From NCBI RefSeq assembly GCF_000238335.3, contig NZ_AHCB03000005.1, positions 1,736,001 through 1,800,000 of the forward strand: DNA of 64,000 nt, read 5' to 3'. Shown in pieces: positions 53,530-63,449 of the stretch. Both the position numbers and the translations under genes were made by a program. The DNA is from Pseudoalteromonas marina. Its GTDB lineage: Bacteria; Pseudomonadota; Gammaproteobacteria; Enterobacterales; Alteromonadaceae. The notes beneath the pieces are model-generated. The model did not search any database, had not been told where the DNA came from, and saw only the letters and a list, made by a program, of their open reading frames with translations. Position 1 is the stretch's first letter; each line of letters begins with the position of its first letter.

Positions 53530-54206
53530 TGCTTTTTAACTTAACACATTAAAACATTCGTGATGCACATTCTGGGTAGCCGATCATACAGATCCGAGTT
53601 AAGTTTTCCAAAGCTTTTATACATACCTAGTAAACACGTGCGGTCAACTAACAGCAATGCGCGTAATATATTGCAGGTTAAGTTTGAACATGAAGTGGTT
53701 TTTAATGCGATTGAAAAAGCAATGAACAGATAATTTGTCTGATAGTGACGGCGTAAAAAGCGCCGTTCAGCAACTGCTCAATTATTGTAGTACCGCAAAG
53801 CAGCTTATTTAGAACTAAAAAAATCTAATAAATAAGTATTCATTAACATCGGCAGCGAATTTTGCTCTTAAACCAGGATTTAGCGATACATCACACTGTA
53901 TTGCTCACCCACTTAATGAGCCCTACGCGCCTAATATGAATGACATTTAATAAGATTGATATGACAGGCCGACTTCTGGGTAAAACTTGTAGACGTAGCT
54001 GAAAAGCCGACAGTTTTAACACCATTAAGAATTTAATAGCGTTTAGTACGCTATTGTTTGCCAGCATTTAAAAAATACTGCTTACGAAAATACAGAGCCG
54101 TTCCGTTAAAGACCCAGTCGTGAGGCTGCACATTCTAAAAATAGGAACAACTGAACAGGCGAGAAAACATCGTCATGTCAGCGACATAATTTAATAGAGT
54201 AACAAT
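53530..54206 (+). promoter_or_regulatory. Long structured 5' leader of rne
   Basis: The ~780 bases between rluC and rne hold no gene. I see several small hairpins: ACGGCG/CGCCGT (53748-53766), GGGTAAAACT with AGTTTTAACACC (53989-54023), AATAGCG/CGCTATT (54035-54055) and ATGTC/GACAT (54175-54187, just before the start). In E. coli the rne leader contains hairpins through which RNase E cuts its own mRNA and limits its level. The same kind of autoregulation is likely here, but individual elements were not aligned to the known ones. Confidence 0.5.
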
Positions 54207-57200
54207 ATGAAACGTATGCTAATCAATGCAACGCAGCAAGAAGAAATGCGCGTAGCACTGGTTGATGGCCAGCGCCTATATGATTTAGATATAGAAAGCC
54301 CAGGTCACGAACAGAAAAAAGCCAATATATATAAAGGCAAAATCACACGCATTGAACCATCTTTAGAAGCAGCATTTGTTGATTACGGTGCTGATCGTCA
54401 TGGTTTCCTTCCTTTAAAAGAAATTGCCCGCACTTACTTCCCTGCTGGTTACACCTTTAATGGTCGTCCGAATATTCGTGACGTGATCAAAGAAGGCCAA
54501 GAAGTAATCATTCAGGTTGATAAAGAAGAACGTGGCCAAAAAGGCGCAGCGTTAACAACTTTTATTAGTGTTGCTGGTAGTTACTTGGTACTTATGCCTA
54601 ACAACCCTCGTGCTGGCGGTATTTCTCGCCGTATTGAAGGTGATGAGCGTACCGAACTTAAAGAAGCACTCAGCCGTTTAGAACTACCTAAAGGTATGGG
54701 CTTAATTGTGCGTACTGCGGGTGTTGGTAAATCGTTTGAAGAATTAAATTACGATTTAAAAGCGTTATTAGTTCACTGGGAAGCTATTAGACAAGCTGCC
54801 GACAGTGCTAAAGCGCCGTTTTTAATTCACCAAGAAAGCAACGTAATTTTCCGTGCGATTCGTGATTATTTACGTCGTGATATTGGCGAAATTTTAATTG
54901 ATAAGCCACGTGTTTTTGAAGAAGCTAAAGCTCACATTGAGCGTTTTCGTCCTGACTTTATGAGCCGCGTTAAGCTTTACCAAGGCGACACACCGTTATT
55001 TACGCATTACCAAATTGAAAGCCAAATTGAGTCTGCGTTCCAACGTGAAGTGCGTTTACCATCAGGCGGTTCAATTGTTATTGACCCTACTGAAGCACTT
55101 ACGTCTATCGATATCAACTCGTCTAAAGCTACAAAAGGCGGCGATATTGAAGAAACAGCACTTAATACTAACCTTGAAGCAGCTGACGAAATTGCACGCC
55201 AATTACGTTTACGCGACTTAGGTGGTTTGATTGTTATAGATTTCATCGATATGACACCGCCACGTCACCAGCGTGAAGTAGAAAACCGCTTAAAAGACGC
55301 TGCGCGCCCAGATCGTGCTCGTGTACAAATTGGTAAAATTTCTCGCTTTGGTTTACTTGAAATGTCGCGTCAGCGCCTACGCCCTTCATTAGGTGAAGCA
55401 AGCCAAGGTGTGTGTCCTCGTTGTAGTGGCCAAGGTACGGTTCGTTCTAACGAGTCTATTGCTCTATCTATTCTTCGTTTAATTGAAGAAGAAGCAATTA
55501 AAGACAACACTTCTCAAGTAAATGCACAAGTACCTGTTGCTGTTGCCGCCTACTTGTTAAACGAACAACGTCGTAGTGTTCACCGTATTGAAAAGCATCA
55601 CAAGTGTGACGTAGTGATTATTCCTAATCAACACATGGAAACACCACACTACGAAGTAATGCGCTTACGTAAAGACGAAACACTTGAAACGGTAAGTTAC
55701 GAGCAAGTTGTTGCGCCTGAACCAGAAGCGTTTGAAATGTCAAAATCGCCTGCAGCACCTGTTCGTGAAGAGCCTATGCTAAAAGGTGTTGTTATGCCTT
55801 CAAGCCCTGCTCCACAAGCAGCGCCAGCTCCAGCAGCCAAGCCTGCAGCGGTAGCCGCTAAAGAAGAAGCGGGTTTATTTACTGCACTTGCTAACTGGTT
55901 TAAATCTATTTTTGCTAGCGAAACACCTGAGCAGAAAAAAGAAGCCGTTGAAAAGCAGCAAGAAGAAGCACGTAATAATAAGCGCCGTGGAAACGATAAT
56001 CGCCGTCGTAATAACAATCAACGTCGTCGCAATAACCCACGCTCTAAACAACGCACAGACCGCAATACTGATGAAGTAGAAACAAAAACTAATTCACCGG
56101 TAGCAAACGAGAACCAAGAGAAGAACGAAAACCGCAACAAGCGTCGTCGTAATTCTAACTCTCGTAAGCGCCCTGAGCACAAAGCAGATAAAGATCAAGT
56201 TAAAGTGGCAGATGCGCCTGCAAAAGCAAATGCTGATACGAATGCTGCAGAAGCACCTAAAGAGCACAAGCCTAAGGTTCGTCGTCAACGTCGTAACGTT
56301 CGTAAGAAAGTACGTATTCAAGACGAAAATGCTGAGCAACTACAAGCAACTGAACAAACTCCTGTTGAAACAGCTGCAGTAGAAGAAAAGCCGCAGGTTC
56401 AAGCAAAGCCTGAAGCTCAAGAAAAGCCAGTAGCCGCTGAAAAGCCTACACCTGTAAAAGAAGAAAAAGTTGAGACTGTTGAGTCGAAAGATGAAACTGT
56501 AGCAACTGAAGAAGAGCAAACGCGTACACGTTCGCGTCGTTCTCCTCGCCATCTTCGTGCATCAGGTCAGCGTCGTCGCCGCCCTGAAGGTGAAAGTGCT
56601 GAAACTAAATCTGATGAAGCCCCTGCTTTTGTACCGGTTGCTGACCAAGCTGCTGCAGAGTACGAAGCAGAACTTAAAGCAAAATCGGAAGAAAAGGCTG
56701 TTGACGCTTCTGAACAGGTTGAACAAGCAGTTGCTGTTGAAGATTTAGCTAAAGTTGAAGTTGCTCAAGAGCAAGTAAAAGCTGAAGAACCAGTTAAAAC
56801 TGAAGAACCAGTTAAAGCTGAAGAGCCAGTGCAAACTGAAGAGCCAGTGCAAACTGAAGAGCCAGTGCAAACTGAAGAGCCAGTGCAAACTGAAGAACCA
56901 GTAAAAGCTGAAGAACCAGTGCAAGCTGAAGAACTAGTGCAAGCTGAAGAGCCAGTGCAAACTGAAGAACCAGTGCAAGCTGAAGAACCAGTGCAAGCTG
57001 AAGAGCCAGTTAAAGCTGAAGAACCAGTGAAAGCTGAAGAATCAGTTAAAGCTGACGAACCAGCTTTAGAAGCTGAAGTGGTACCGGTTGAGACTACAGA
57101 GACGCCTGTAGAAGCTAAAGAAGCACCAGTAGTTGAAAAAGCGGCTGAGGCAACTTTAAATTCTAAAACAGTGATCACTAAAGGACACGCAAGTGCGCCA

Positions 57201-57365
57201 ATGGCACAACCTGCTCCAGCAGCAGATAGTGAAGTAAAACATGTACCAGTGGCTATGGCTCACGATAAACGTGAACTTATCCCTGATAGTGGTTTACGCC
57301 CGGGTTCAATTAAACCTGCTGGTCGTGCAAGTTCTGCGATGACAAAAACATTAAGCGCTGATTAG
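54207..57365 (+). CDS. rne: Ribonuclease E
   Basis: 1052 residues. The catalytic half (about 1-500) has the S1 domain ([20 protein letters not shown]), the DNase I-like domain with [15 protein letters not shown] and [10 protein letters not shown] carrying the Mg-binding Asp residues, and the Zn-link CPRC (C403, C406). The C-terminal half is disordered. It has an amphipathic membrane-anchor candidate ([15 protein letters not shown], near 560-575), several Arg-rich RNA-binding blocks (about 590-700 and 780-800), an acidic Glu/Pro/Val tandem repeat (about 855-950), and a conserved tail beginning near residue 1010. RNase E is the main mRNA decay endonuclease and scaffold of the degradosome. Confidence 0.97.
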   Translation: MKRMLINATQQEEMRVALVDGQRLYDLDIESPGHEQKKANIYKGKITRIEPSLEAAFVDYGADRHGFLPLKEIARTYFPAGYTFNGRPNIRDVIKEGQEVIIQVDKEERGQKGAALTTFISVAGSYLVLMPNNPRAGGISRRIEGDERTELKEALSRLELPKGMGLIVRTAGVGKSFEELNYDLKALLVHWEAIRQAADSAKAPFLIHQESNVIFRAIRDYLRRDIGEILIDKPRVFEEAKAHIERFRPDFMSRVKLYQGDTPLFTHYQIESQIESAFQREVRLPSGGSIVIDPTEALTSIDINSSKATKGGDIEETALNTNLEAADEIARQLRLRDLGGLIVIDFIDMTPPRHQREVENRLKDAARPDRARVQIGKISRFGLLEMSRQRLRPSLGEASQGVCPRCSGQGTVRSNESIALSILRLIEEEAIKDNTSQVNAQVPVAVAAYLLNEQRRSVHRIEKHHKCDVVIIPNQHMETPHYEVMRLRKDETLETVSYEQVVAPEPEAFEMSKSPAAPVREEPMLKGVVMPSSPAPQAAPAPAAKPAAVAAKEEAGLFTALANWFKSIFASETPEQKKEAVEKQQEEARNNKRRGNDNRRRNNNQRRRNNPRSKQRTDRNTDEVETKTNSPVANENQEKNENRNKRRRNSNSRKRPEHKADKDQVKVADAPAKANADTNAAEAPKEHKPKVRRQRRNVRKKVRIQDENAEQLQATEQTPVETAAVEEKPQVQAKPEAQEKPVAAEKPTPVKEEKVETVESKDETVATEEEQTRTRSRRSPRHLRASGQRRRRPEGESAETKSDEAPAFVPVADQAAAEYEAELKAKSEEKAVDASEQVEQAVAVEDLAKVEVAQEQVKAEEPVKTEEPVKAEEPVQTEEPVQTEEPVQTEEPVQTEEPVKAEEPVQAEELVQAEEPVQTEEPVQAEEPVQAEEPVKAEEPVKAEESVKADEPALEAEVVPVETTETPVEAKEAPVVEKAAEATLNSKTVITKGHASAPMAQPAPAADSEVKHVPVAMAHDKRELIPDSGLRPGSIKPAGRASSAMTKTLSAD
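56776..57055 (+). repeat. Degenerate 18-base tandem repeat within rne
   Basis: About fifteen copies of an 18-base unit encode variants of the hexapeptide EEPVQT / EEPVKA. Four successive copies near 56822-56893 are almost identical, with later copies varying at Q/K and T/A. The frame is kept throughout, so repeat number can change without breaking the protein. Confidence 0.9.
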
Positions 57366-57383
57366 TAAATAACGCTTAATTTA

Positions 57384-57417
57384 AAAGCCCCGCTATTTTA
57401 AATAGCGGGGCTTTTTT
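57384..57417 (+). terminator. Intrinsic terminator of rne
   Basis: A strong stem, AAGCCCCGCTATTT paired with AAATAGCGGGGCTT, is followed by six T, starting about 20 bases past the rne stop. Confidence 0.9.
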
Positions 57418-57421
57418 GTTT

Positions 57422-57509
57422 TAAGTGAAGGAGAAGCTAAGAAGAAGTGACTATCAAATTACTAACGTCTTCTCTGTGAAGCGCGAAGCGCCTCGGTGCT
57501 CTCGGTGGT
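57422..57509. repeat. Family A repeat element missing its left arm (copy 6)
   Basis: It begins directly after the rne terminator with AAGTGAAGGAGAAG and ends CTCTCGGTGGT. The left CACCACCGAGAA arm is absent, so it is a truncated copy. Confidence 0.65.
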
Positions 57510-57647
57510 CCTATTTTATTTATAAAAAATAAGAAACTTCGCTTATAACTTGAGAAAGCTCTTAGTCTACAAATAAATATCAAACTTTCCCCCTAGGCGG
57601 CTGCTTGCTGGCTTTAAATGCTAGATTTATATCCTTAAAAACAAATA

Positions 57648-57754
57648 TGCACAAAGAGATTAAGAGACGCTGCGCTTTTAGAGAAGTGAAAATGCGGCTT
57701 AAATTTTTTTGTCTGCTCATTTTCTCCTCATTCACTTCTCTTTGTGCAATTAAG
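57648..57754. repeat. Inverted repeat with GCACAAAGAG / CTCTTTGTGC ends
   Basis: Complementary arms GCACAAAGAGATTAAGAGA and CACTTCTCTTTGTGC border about 75 bases. Related half-elements occur in the array at 4568-5700 (for example CTTCTCTTTGTGCAAATG at 4829-4846). The 835-base gap between rne and yejK is almost wholly such repeat material. Confidence 0.6.
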
Positions 57755-57878
57755 ATCTTTAAAATTTGAAGCTGCGCTTCTAACGTGATCAAGTTCAACG
57801 TCTAAAAAATCAACTTACACTTTACCCTGTAGGCGTGAAGCTTGCTCACGCAAAATTTTTTAAAAAAAGTGATATTGT

Positions 57879-57972
57879 CACCACCGAGAAGTGAAGGAGA
57901 AGCCAAGGAGTAGTGATTTAAGGGTTATTGTCTTCTCTGTGAAGCGCGCAGCGGCTCAGTGTTCTTGGTGGT
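57879..57972. repeat. Inverted-repeat element, family A (copy 7)
   Basis: Arms are CACCACCGAGAA and TTCTTGGTGGT, the right arm having one change. The interior is diverged from the copies at 4.6-5.5 kb. Confidence 0.7.
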
Positions 57973-58146
57973 AATATTATATTTATAAGAAACTGCACTT
58001 AAGAAAAATGAAAAAAGGCTGAATTTTACTTGTCTGCTCATTTGCCCCTCATTCACTACTCTTTGACAATTAAGATCTTTAATCTATTTGTAGATACGAA
58101 ATTAGCAGCTAGCTTTAAATTAACTATTGGCGTGACAGGCAATAAA

Positions 58147-58172
58147 AAAGCGCGATATAAATATCACGCTTT
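58147..58172 (-). terminator. Terminator of yejK
   Basis: The stem AAAGCGTGATAT / ATATCGCGCTTT on the minus strand has one G-U pair, a 2-base loop and a T run, and lies about 30 bases past the yejK stop. Confidence 0.75.
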
Positions 58173-58200
58173 AAATCTCTTTATTGTGGGAACGCTTGGC

Positions 58201-59217
58201 TTATTCGCCTTCACTTTCCATAAAGCGTTGCAGTTGATCTTTAAGGTTTGGTGGAATACCTTTAATTACTAACGTATCTGTTGCTTCGTTGTAGGTTACA
58301 CGCTCACCTAAATGCTTGCGCTCAAAGCTTACACTCACACCGCCGCCTAAGCCTGAAAATTTAACCATACTGGTCACGGTTTTTTTATCGACTGGGAACG
58401 TTTCTTCTAAATCGTAACTTTGGTCCTTGCAAAAGCTGTCAAACGGACTGTCATCGCCTTTTGAAATAGCCGCTGATAGTTCGGTTACGCTTGCTTCTTC
58501 ACCTGTCGTTACACAATCGTTACAGTAATCAAAAACCTGCTTACGTAAATCGTCTTTTTCTGATTTATCAAACTGCTGCTCAGATAGGTAATCTTCTACT
58601 GCATTTAGCATAACTTGGCTTTGTTGTTTAGGATCAACACCTTCTTCACAGCCTAAAAAGTCTAAGAAAAAGTCAGCAACTTTTCGCCCTGCTCTGCCTT
58701 TAATAAACGAAATATAACGATTATCCTCAGGTTGTGTATCCCAAGCCGTTAAATCTATACGTGCTGCTAATTGCATACGAGAAATATCAAGATGACGCGA
58801 TGCTGCTAAATCAAGTTCAGAGGTCATTGAGTAATGCTCTTTGATATTAATCATAGCAATTAACATGTAGTCCGTAGCCACGTACTGATAATGACAAAAT
58901 ACCAAGTAGCCTGTTTCGTTAAATGCGTATTTATCTAGCTCTTCTTTTAATACGGTAGATACTTGCTCAGTTAAATGCCAAAAGCCCAGCTCGTTATTGC
59001 GGTAACTTTGCATAGACGACGCAACAATACTGTTTTTCTCGCCACTAAAGGCACAGTAACCTTTACCTGGCTTGCCCGTGAATGCATGGTGTAATTGTTC
59101 GATAAAAACAGCGACTTTATCATTAATGATCATTTCGTCGTTGCGAAGGTGAATTTGCGTATCGTCATCTTTTTTGTCTACATAATGAACGACTAATTTT
59201 TTAACGTCTGTTGTCAT
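58201..59217 (-). CDS. yejK: Nucleoid-associated protein YejK (NdpA family)
   Basis: 338 residues, the usual length, with the conserved C-terminal FSGLGGGVSVSFERKHLGERV and the central SFIKGRAGRKVADFFLDFLGCEEG. YejK binds the nucleoid and has been linked to topoisomerase activity in E. coli. It is divergent from yejL-yejM, the same arrangement as in many gammaproteobacteria. Confidence 0.93.
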   Translation of the reverse strand: MTTDVKKLVVHYVDKKDDDTQIHLRNDEMIINDKVAVFIEQLHHAFTGKPGKGYCAFSGEKNSIVASSMQSYRNNELGFWHLTEQVSTVLKEELDKYAFNETGYLVFCHYQYVATDYMLIAMINIKEHYSMTSELDLAASRHLDISRMQLAARIDLTAWDTQPEDNRYISFIKGRAGRKVADFFLDFLGCEEGVDPKQQSQVMLNAVEDYLSEQQFDKSEKDDLRKQVFDYCNDCVTTGEEASVTELSAAISKGDDSPFDSFCKDQSYDLEETFPVDKKTVTSMVKFSGLGGGVSVSFERKHLGERVTYNEATDTLVIKGIPPNLKDQLQRFMESEGE

Positions 59218-59279
59218 CTTTGTTTTTCACGCCTCAAGTGTTAAAATACGGGAATATAACTATTTTATTGAACCAACTG

Positions 59280-59492
59280 ATGCCAATCTTATCAAAATAC
59301 TCTAATGAAGAAGTAGAACAAATCGTCGACCAGCTTATTGATGTGCTAACTCAACACAAAGCACCGGTTGATTTAAGTCTTATGTGTTTAGGAAATTCTA
59401 TCACGCATATCCTAAAAGAGCATGTACCAACAGGGAAAAGACAAGCTGTAACTGAGAACTTTGCAAAAGCACTTTCACAGTCGGTTAAATAA
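59280..59492 (+). CDS. yejL: YejL-family protein (UPF0352)
   Basis: 70 residues from ATG 59280 (MPILSKYSNEEVEQ), which matches the usual YejL start; the in-frame ATG at 59211 would overlap yejK and is unlikely. The core KAPVDLSLMCLGN is strongly conserved in the family. Function is unknown. It lies just upstream of the yejM-like gene, with which it is normally paired. Confidence 0.9.
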   Translation: MPILSKYSNEEVEQIVDQLIDVLTQHKAPVDLSLMCLGNSITHILKEHVPTGKRQAVTENFAKALSQSVK

Positions 59493-59496
59493 ACGC

Positions 59497-60990
59497 ATGA
59501 ATTTATCGCAGCACAATCAGTTTTCATCAAAAGCAAGTCAGTTGCTAAGTTGGGGGCATTGGTTTACCTTCGCCAACATAGGTTTAGCGCTACTAATTAG
59601 CTTAAGCTATTTATTTGCTGACTCGCCACCAACAAGCTTCATGGGCATTACATACATGCTAGTAACATGGCTTAGCCATACTAGCTTTATTGCCTTTTTG
59701 GCGTTTGTGCTGACGGTATTTCCTTTAAGTTTAGTGTTTCCTTACCCACGCCATATTCGTGGCATGGCCGCTGTTATTGCAACCTGTGGCGCGTCTTTAT
59801 TAACGTTAGACGCCTATGTATATGTTAACTTGGGTTATCATTTAAACCCTTCAGCCCTGCCTGAAATTATTTCCTTACTTTGGAACCGCTTAACCACTTC
59901 TCCAGCGCTTACTACGTTTCTTGCGGGCGGTATTGTACTATTGATTTTAGGTTTTCAATTAGTGGTAAGCAATTATACTTGGCACCATTTGGCACGCTTA
60001 AAACAGTTTAAATTTGCTCGCTATGCAATTTCGTTTTTAGTGGTCTGTTTTGCTTTTAGCCACAGTATTCATATTTGGGCAGACGCTAACTTAAAATTTG
60101 ATATTACCAAGCAAGACAATGTGTTGCCGCTTTCATACCCAACCACTGCGAAAAGCTTATTGGCTAAAAACGATTTACTAGATATAGAAACTTATAACCA
60201 AGCTCATAGCGTAAAAATTAATAACCAAAATATTAATTATCAGCCACCGGCTCCACTGGTAAAGTGTGATGACTTTACTCAGGCTAATGTAGACATATTT
60301 GTATTTGAAACTGATGCACAACTAGTTGAGTTTGCAAATAACCACAAAGAGCTTCATAAAACAGAACTGTTTTTACAGCCTACTAACCATGACGATACGC
60401 TGTTTGGTTTAGTGTATGGTTTACCTTCATTTTACAAAGCCGCTATTTTACAAGAACAAATACTGCCTGCATGGCAAAGCCAGCGCCGTAGTATTGAAGT
60501 TATGGGTATTGATAGCCTTAGCTTTATTAATGATCAAGCTCATACCAATAATACCATTAGAGTTATTAATGGTGCTGCCGCGCAAGCGCCACGTAACAAC
60601 TCGCATGTTTTTGCCTTTAGTTTAGCAAGCGAGAACGCTGAAGTAGTCACTACATCTACCTTATATACCTCTGATAAGAATATTGCAGAAGTAAATGGGC
60701 TTATCCAACCTAGCGATTTAATTACAACAAGCGTTGGCAAATACTTAAATTGTAGCGCCATTGCTAAGCAAACAATGCTCGGTGTAAACTTATACAAGAA
60801 GAAAGACGACATGGGTGTTAACTACAGCCAAGGTGTTGTAATTGCATATAAAAAAGATCGAATCACTTTAATAGACTCAGATGGTAACTTTAAAAATATT
60901 TCTGCCGCTGAGGGGTTTTCTATTGAACAACGCTTAGATATCCCATTTTTAGTACAAAGTATTAAAAAGCTAAAAACCTTCTCTGAATAG
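59497..60990 (+). CDS. yejM: YejM/PbgA-like inner-membrane protein with an eroded sulfatase-fold domain
   Basis: About 497 residues from ATG 59497, after the yejL stop. Five N-terminal helices (about 20-200) with SWGHWFTFANI are typical of the DUF3413 membrane part. A periplasmic domain of ~290 residues follows. In the expected position of the alkaline-phosphatase-fold metal-binding Asp the sequence reads NVDIFVFETDAQ, and I do not see the later conserved metal sites. In E. coli YejM (586 residues) senses LPS and protects LpxC through LapB. Here the periplasmic domain is shorter and looks catalytically inactive. Confidence 0.85.
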   Translation: MNLSQHNQFSSKASQLLSWGHWFTFANIGLALLISLSYLFADSPPTSFMGITYMLVTWLSHTSFIAFLAFVLTVFPLSLVFPYPRHIRGMAAVIATCGASLLTLDAYVYVNLGYHLNPSALPEIISLLWNRLTTSPALTTFLAGGIVLLILGFQLVVSNYTWHHLARLKQFKFARYAISFLVVCFAFSHSIHIWADANLKFDITKQDNVLPLSYPTTAKSLLAKNDLLDIETYNQAHSVKINNQNINYQPPAPLVKCDDFTQANVDIFVFETDAQLVEFANNHKELHKTELFLQPTNHDDTLFGLVYGLPSFYKAAILQEQILPAWQSQRRSIEVMGIDSLSFINDQAHTNNTIRVINGAAAQAPRNNSHVFAFSLASENAEVVTTSTLYTSDKNIAEVNGLIQPSDLITTSVGKYLNCSAIAKQTMLGVNLYKKKDDMGVNYSQGVVIAYKKDRITLIDSDGNFKNISAAEGFSIEQRLDIPFLVQSIKKLKTFSE

Positions 60991-61000
60991 TCATGATGTT

Positions 61001-61040
61001 AACCTAGCTTGCGATAATGCCAAGCTAGGTTATAGTTTTA
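61001..61040 (+). terminator. Terminator after the yejM-like gene
   Basis: A perfect 11-base stem AACCTAGCTTG / CAAGCTAGGTT with a 9-base loop is followed by a weak T-rich tail (ATAGTTTTAT). It begins 11 bases past the stop. Confidence 0.65.
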
Positions 61041-61087
61041 TAACACGTTAATTGCTTAGCAAAAAAATACGTTCATGGATGGCTATT

Positions 61088-61573
61088 ATGACTAAACCTA
61101 CTTACCTTTTTATTGTGCTTGGTACTCTTTTATTGAGTACACACAGCAACGCAACTACCTACTACAAATGCGTGACCGAAAAAGGCACAACCTTTTCTCA
61201 GTTCCCTTGCGATAACCAAGCGACAGCTTATAAAGTGACTACCGCTAATGTCACAGAGTCAGGGCCTGATGTTGATTATTCAAAACAATTAAATGCACTT
61301 GAACGAGAACAGCTTTTAAAAGGCTTAGAGGCAGAGCTACGCAGTAACAACCATAAGCTTGCTATTCTCGACAGAAACAAACAACGTAATGAATACAAGC
61401 AAAAGGAACGCCTAAATCATATTCTGGCTGACGACGATAAAAAGCGAATTGCAAAAGACATTACCAAAAAACTGAAGCTAATAAATAAAGAATATAAAAA
61501 AGAAGTATCTACAGTCACCAAACGCATTAAAAAGCTTGAGAAAAAAATCGAACGTTACAAAAAAAGTAATTAG
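61088..61573 (+). CDS. Secreted DUF4124-like protein with a basic coiled-coil tail
   Basis: About 161 residues from ATG 61088, chosen because the signal peptide begins MTKPTYLFIVLG; in-frame starts at 61052 and 61079 are alternatives. Signal cleavage is likely after SNA (about residue 24). The next segment, TYYKCVTEKGTTFSQFPC, is the DUF4124 pattern with its Cys pair. The rest is a charged, Lys-rich helix (about 70-161), probably coiled coil. Function is unknown. It is a single gene between two terminated units. Confidence 0.75.
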   Translation: MTKPTYLFIVLGTLLLSTHSNATTYYKCVTEKGTTFSQFPCDNQATAYKVTTANVTESGPDVDYSKQLNALEREQLLKGLEAELRSNNHKLAILDRNKQRNEYKQKERLNHILADDDKKRIAKDITKKLKLINKEYKKEVSTVTKRIKKLEKKIERYKKSN

Positions 61574-61714
61574 AAACATATTACTTAACTTACAATTTGC
61601 ACTTTTAGTTTATCGATTAATTTAGCCCTAATTAATTTAGCTTGGTTTTAAACTTAAAATAACATACCCTTAACAAAATAGAGTATAAACTCTAGTGTCA
61701 ATTAAGGAGTGCTA

Positions 61715-63433
61715 ATGCAGCCACGTAGTATTGCTGAATTAATTTTAACTGGCTTTAAAAAGCACTATCAGCTTTTTCAAAAAATAACCGCTCAAGCGCC
61801 CCTTGCCTTTGCCAAACAAGACTGGCAAGCAATTAATGATATTAGCCGTTTACGTATTAGTTATTACGATGAGCGCGTTAACGAAACAATACATACCTTA
61901 AAGCAAGACCATCCTTCGTACGAACTTGACGAAACCCTTTGGCTTGAAGTTAAAAAGTTATATCAAGGGTTCTTGTGCTTTCACCCTCAGGCTGAACTTG
62001 CTGAAACATTTTATAATTCGGTGTTTTGTAGGCTTTACCATAGACGCTATTTTCATAACGATTTTATATTTGTACAAGCCACCCTAAAAGATGCGCCATC
62101 GGTTCCTGTTGAGTCAGAATACCGAAGTTACTTTCCGGTTGTTGATGGTCTTAAACCCACAATTAAACGCATTATTAACCACTTTGACTTTAAAGCACCT
62201 TTTGTTGATTTAGAACGCGATATTCGTCTGCTAGTAAAAGCATTTTATAAGCAAGCCCCCGACACTCATCATCAACCCTGGAAAATGCGCTTTGATATTT
62301 TACATACCGCGTTTTATCGCAATAAAGCGGCTTACATAGTGGGACGGGTTGTGTCTGAAAGTGGTGTTCAGCCGTTTATAATTGCTGTTCTTCATCACGA
62401 AGATAAAGGCTTATATTTAGATGCCCTACTCACTAAGTCATCACAGATGCGTGTTATTTTTGGCTTTGCCCGCGCTTACTTTATGGTTGAAACCCATGCA
62501 CCTTCTGCGCTGGTACGCTTTTTAAATGAACTTATGCCCAATAAAACTATGGCAGAACTCTATAACGCCATAGGCTTTCATAAGCAGGGAAAAACCGAGT
62601 TTTATCGAGAATTTTTAAATCATTTAGCACATTCGAATGACGAATTTACCATTGCACCAGGTACTCCAGGTATGGTGATGATGGTGTTTACCCTGCCTTC
62701 TTTTGGTTATGTATTTAAAGTCATTAAAGACAAATTTGGTGAGAGTAAACCATTTGGCCGCGATACAGTTTTGAAAAGGTATCAACTCGTAAAAAGCCAT
62801 GACCGAGTTGGCAGAATGGCCGATACAATAGAATATTCAAACGTCGTATTTCCTTTGGCGCGCTTTGATAGTAATTTACTTGAGCAGCTGCACAAAACAA
62901 TTGGCTCGTCGATGGTCATTGAAGGTGATTGGCTGATCATAAAACATTTGTATATTGAACGCCGTATGACGCCACTTAACTTATTTTTGGAAAATGCTGA
63001 CGACGAAAGCGCTGCAGATGCAATAGAGGAATACGGCCAAGCCTTAAAAGAAATGATAGCGGTTAATATTTTTCCTGGTGATATGCTATTGAAAAACTTT
63101 GGCGTAAGTAAACATAAGCGCATTATTTTTTATGATTACGACGAAGTACAATATTTAACAGACATGAACTTTAGAGCTTTACCTAAAGCGAAAAGTTACG
63201 ATGATTACTTAATGGATGAACAAACTTACTCTGTTGCCCCTCAAGACGTTTTTCCGGAGCAACTTTGCACATTTGTAACACCCAATCCAACATACAAACA
63301 GTTTTTAATAAGCACACACCCTGAACTGATTGATGTTAACTTTTGGAAGCAGGCCCAACAAAATATAAAAAATGGCCTAATAAATCATATTTACCCGTAC
63401 CCGACAGCACAGCGTTTTATCCATCACTGGTAA
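61715..63433 (+). CDS. aceK: Isocitrate dehydrogenase kinase/phosphatase
   Basis: About 572 residues, normal for AceK, with the N-terminal regulatory helical domain and a C-terminal kinase-like domain: VIKDKFGESKPFGR for ATP, ERRMTPLNLFLENA, GDMLLKNFGVS and FYDYDEV in the catalytic region. It switches isocitrate dehydrogenase off and on by phosphorylation, directing carbon to the glyoxylate shunt. The ATG at 61715 is five bases after AAGGAG; a GTG two codons earlier is inside the ribosome site. No aceA or aceB is adjacent, unlike E. coli. Confidence 0.95.
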   Translation: MQPRSIAELILTGFKKHYQLFQKITAQAPLAFAKQDWQAINDISRLRISYYDERVNETIHTLKQDHPSYELDETLWLEVKKLYQGFLCFHPQAELAETFYNSVFCRLYHRRYFHNDFIFVQATLKDAPSVPVESEYRSYFPVVDGLKPTIKRIINHFDFKAPFVDLERDIRLLVKAFYKQAPDTHHQPWKMRFDILHTAFYRNKAAYIVGRVVSESGVQPFIIAVLHHEDKGLYLDALLTKSSQMRVIFGFARAYFMVETHAPSALVRFLNELMPNKTMAELYNAIGFHKQGKTEFYREFLNHLAHSNDEFTIAPGTPGMVMMVFTLPSFGYVFKVIKDKFGESKPFGRDTVLKRYQLVKSHDRVGRMADTIEYSNVVFPLARFDSNLLEQLHKTIGSSMVIEGDWLIIKHLYIERRMTPLNLFLENADDESAADAIEEYGQALKEMIAVNIFPGDMLLKNFGVSKHKRIIFYDYDEVQYLTDMNFRALPKAKSYDDYLMDEQTYSVAPQDVFPEQLCTFVTPNPTYKQFLISTHPELIDVNFWKQAQQNIKNGLINHIYPYPTAQRFIHHW

Positions 63434-63449
63434 GCGCAAGGACACACAC

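Noticed and set aside
56765..57178. Minus-strand frame encoding a Ser/Thr/Gly repeat protein
   Set aside because: It is produced by the in-frame 18-base repeat of rne read backwards; the rne frame is conserved and the reverse frame has no start context.
57580..58272. Short open frames in the gap between rne and yejK
   Set aside because: They run through dispersed repeat elements and, in one case, over the yejK terminator and 3' end, with no recognisable protein.
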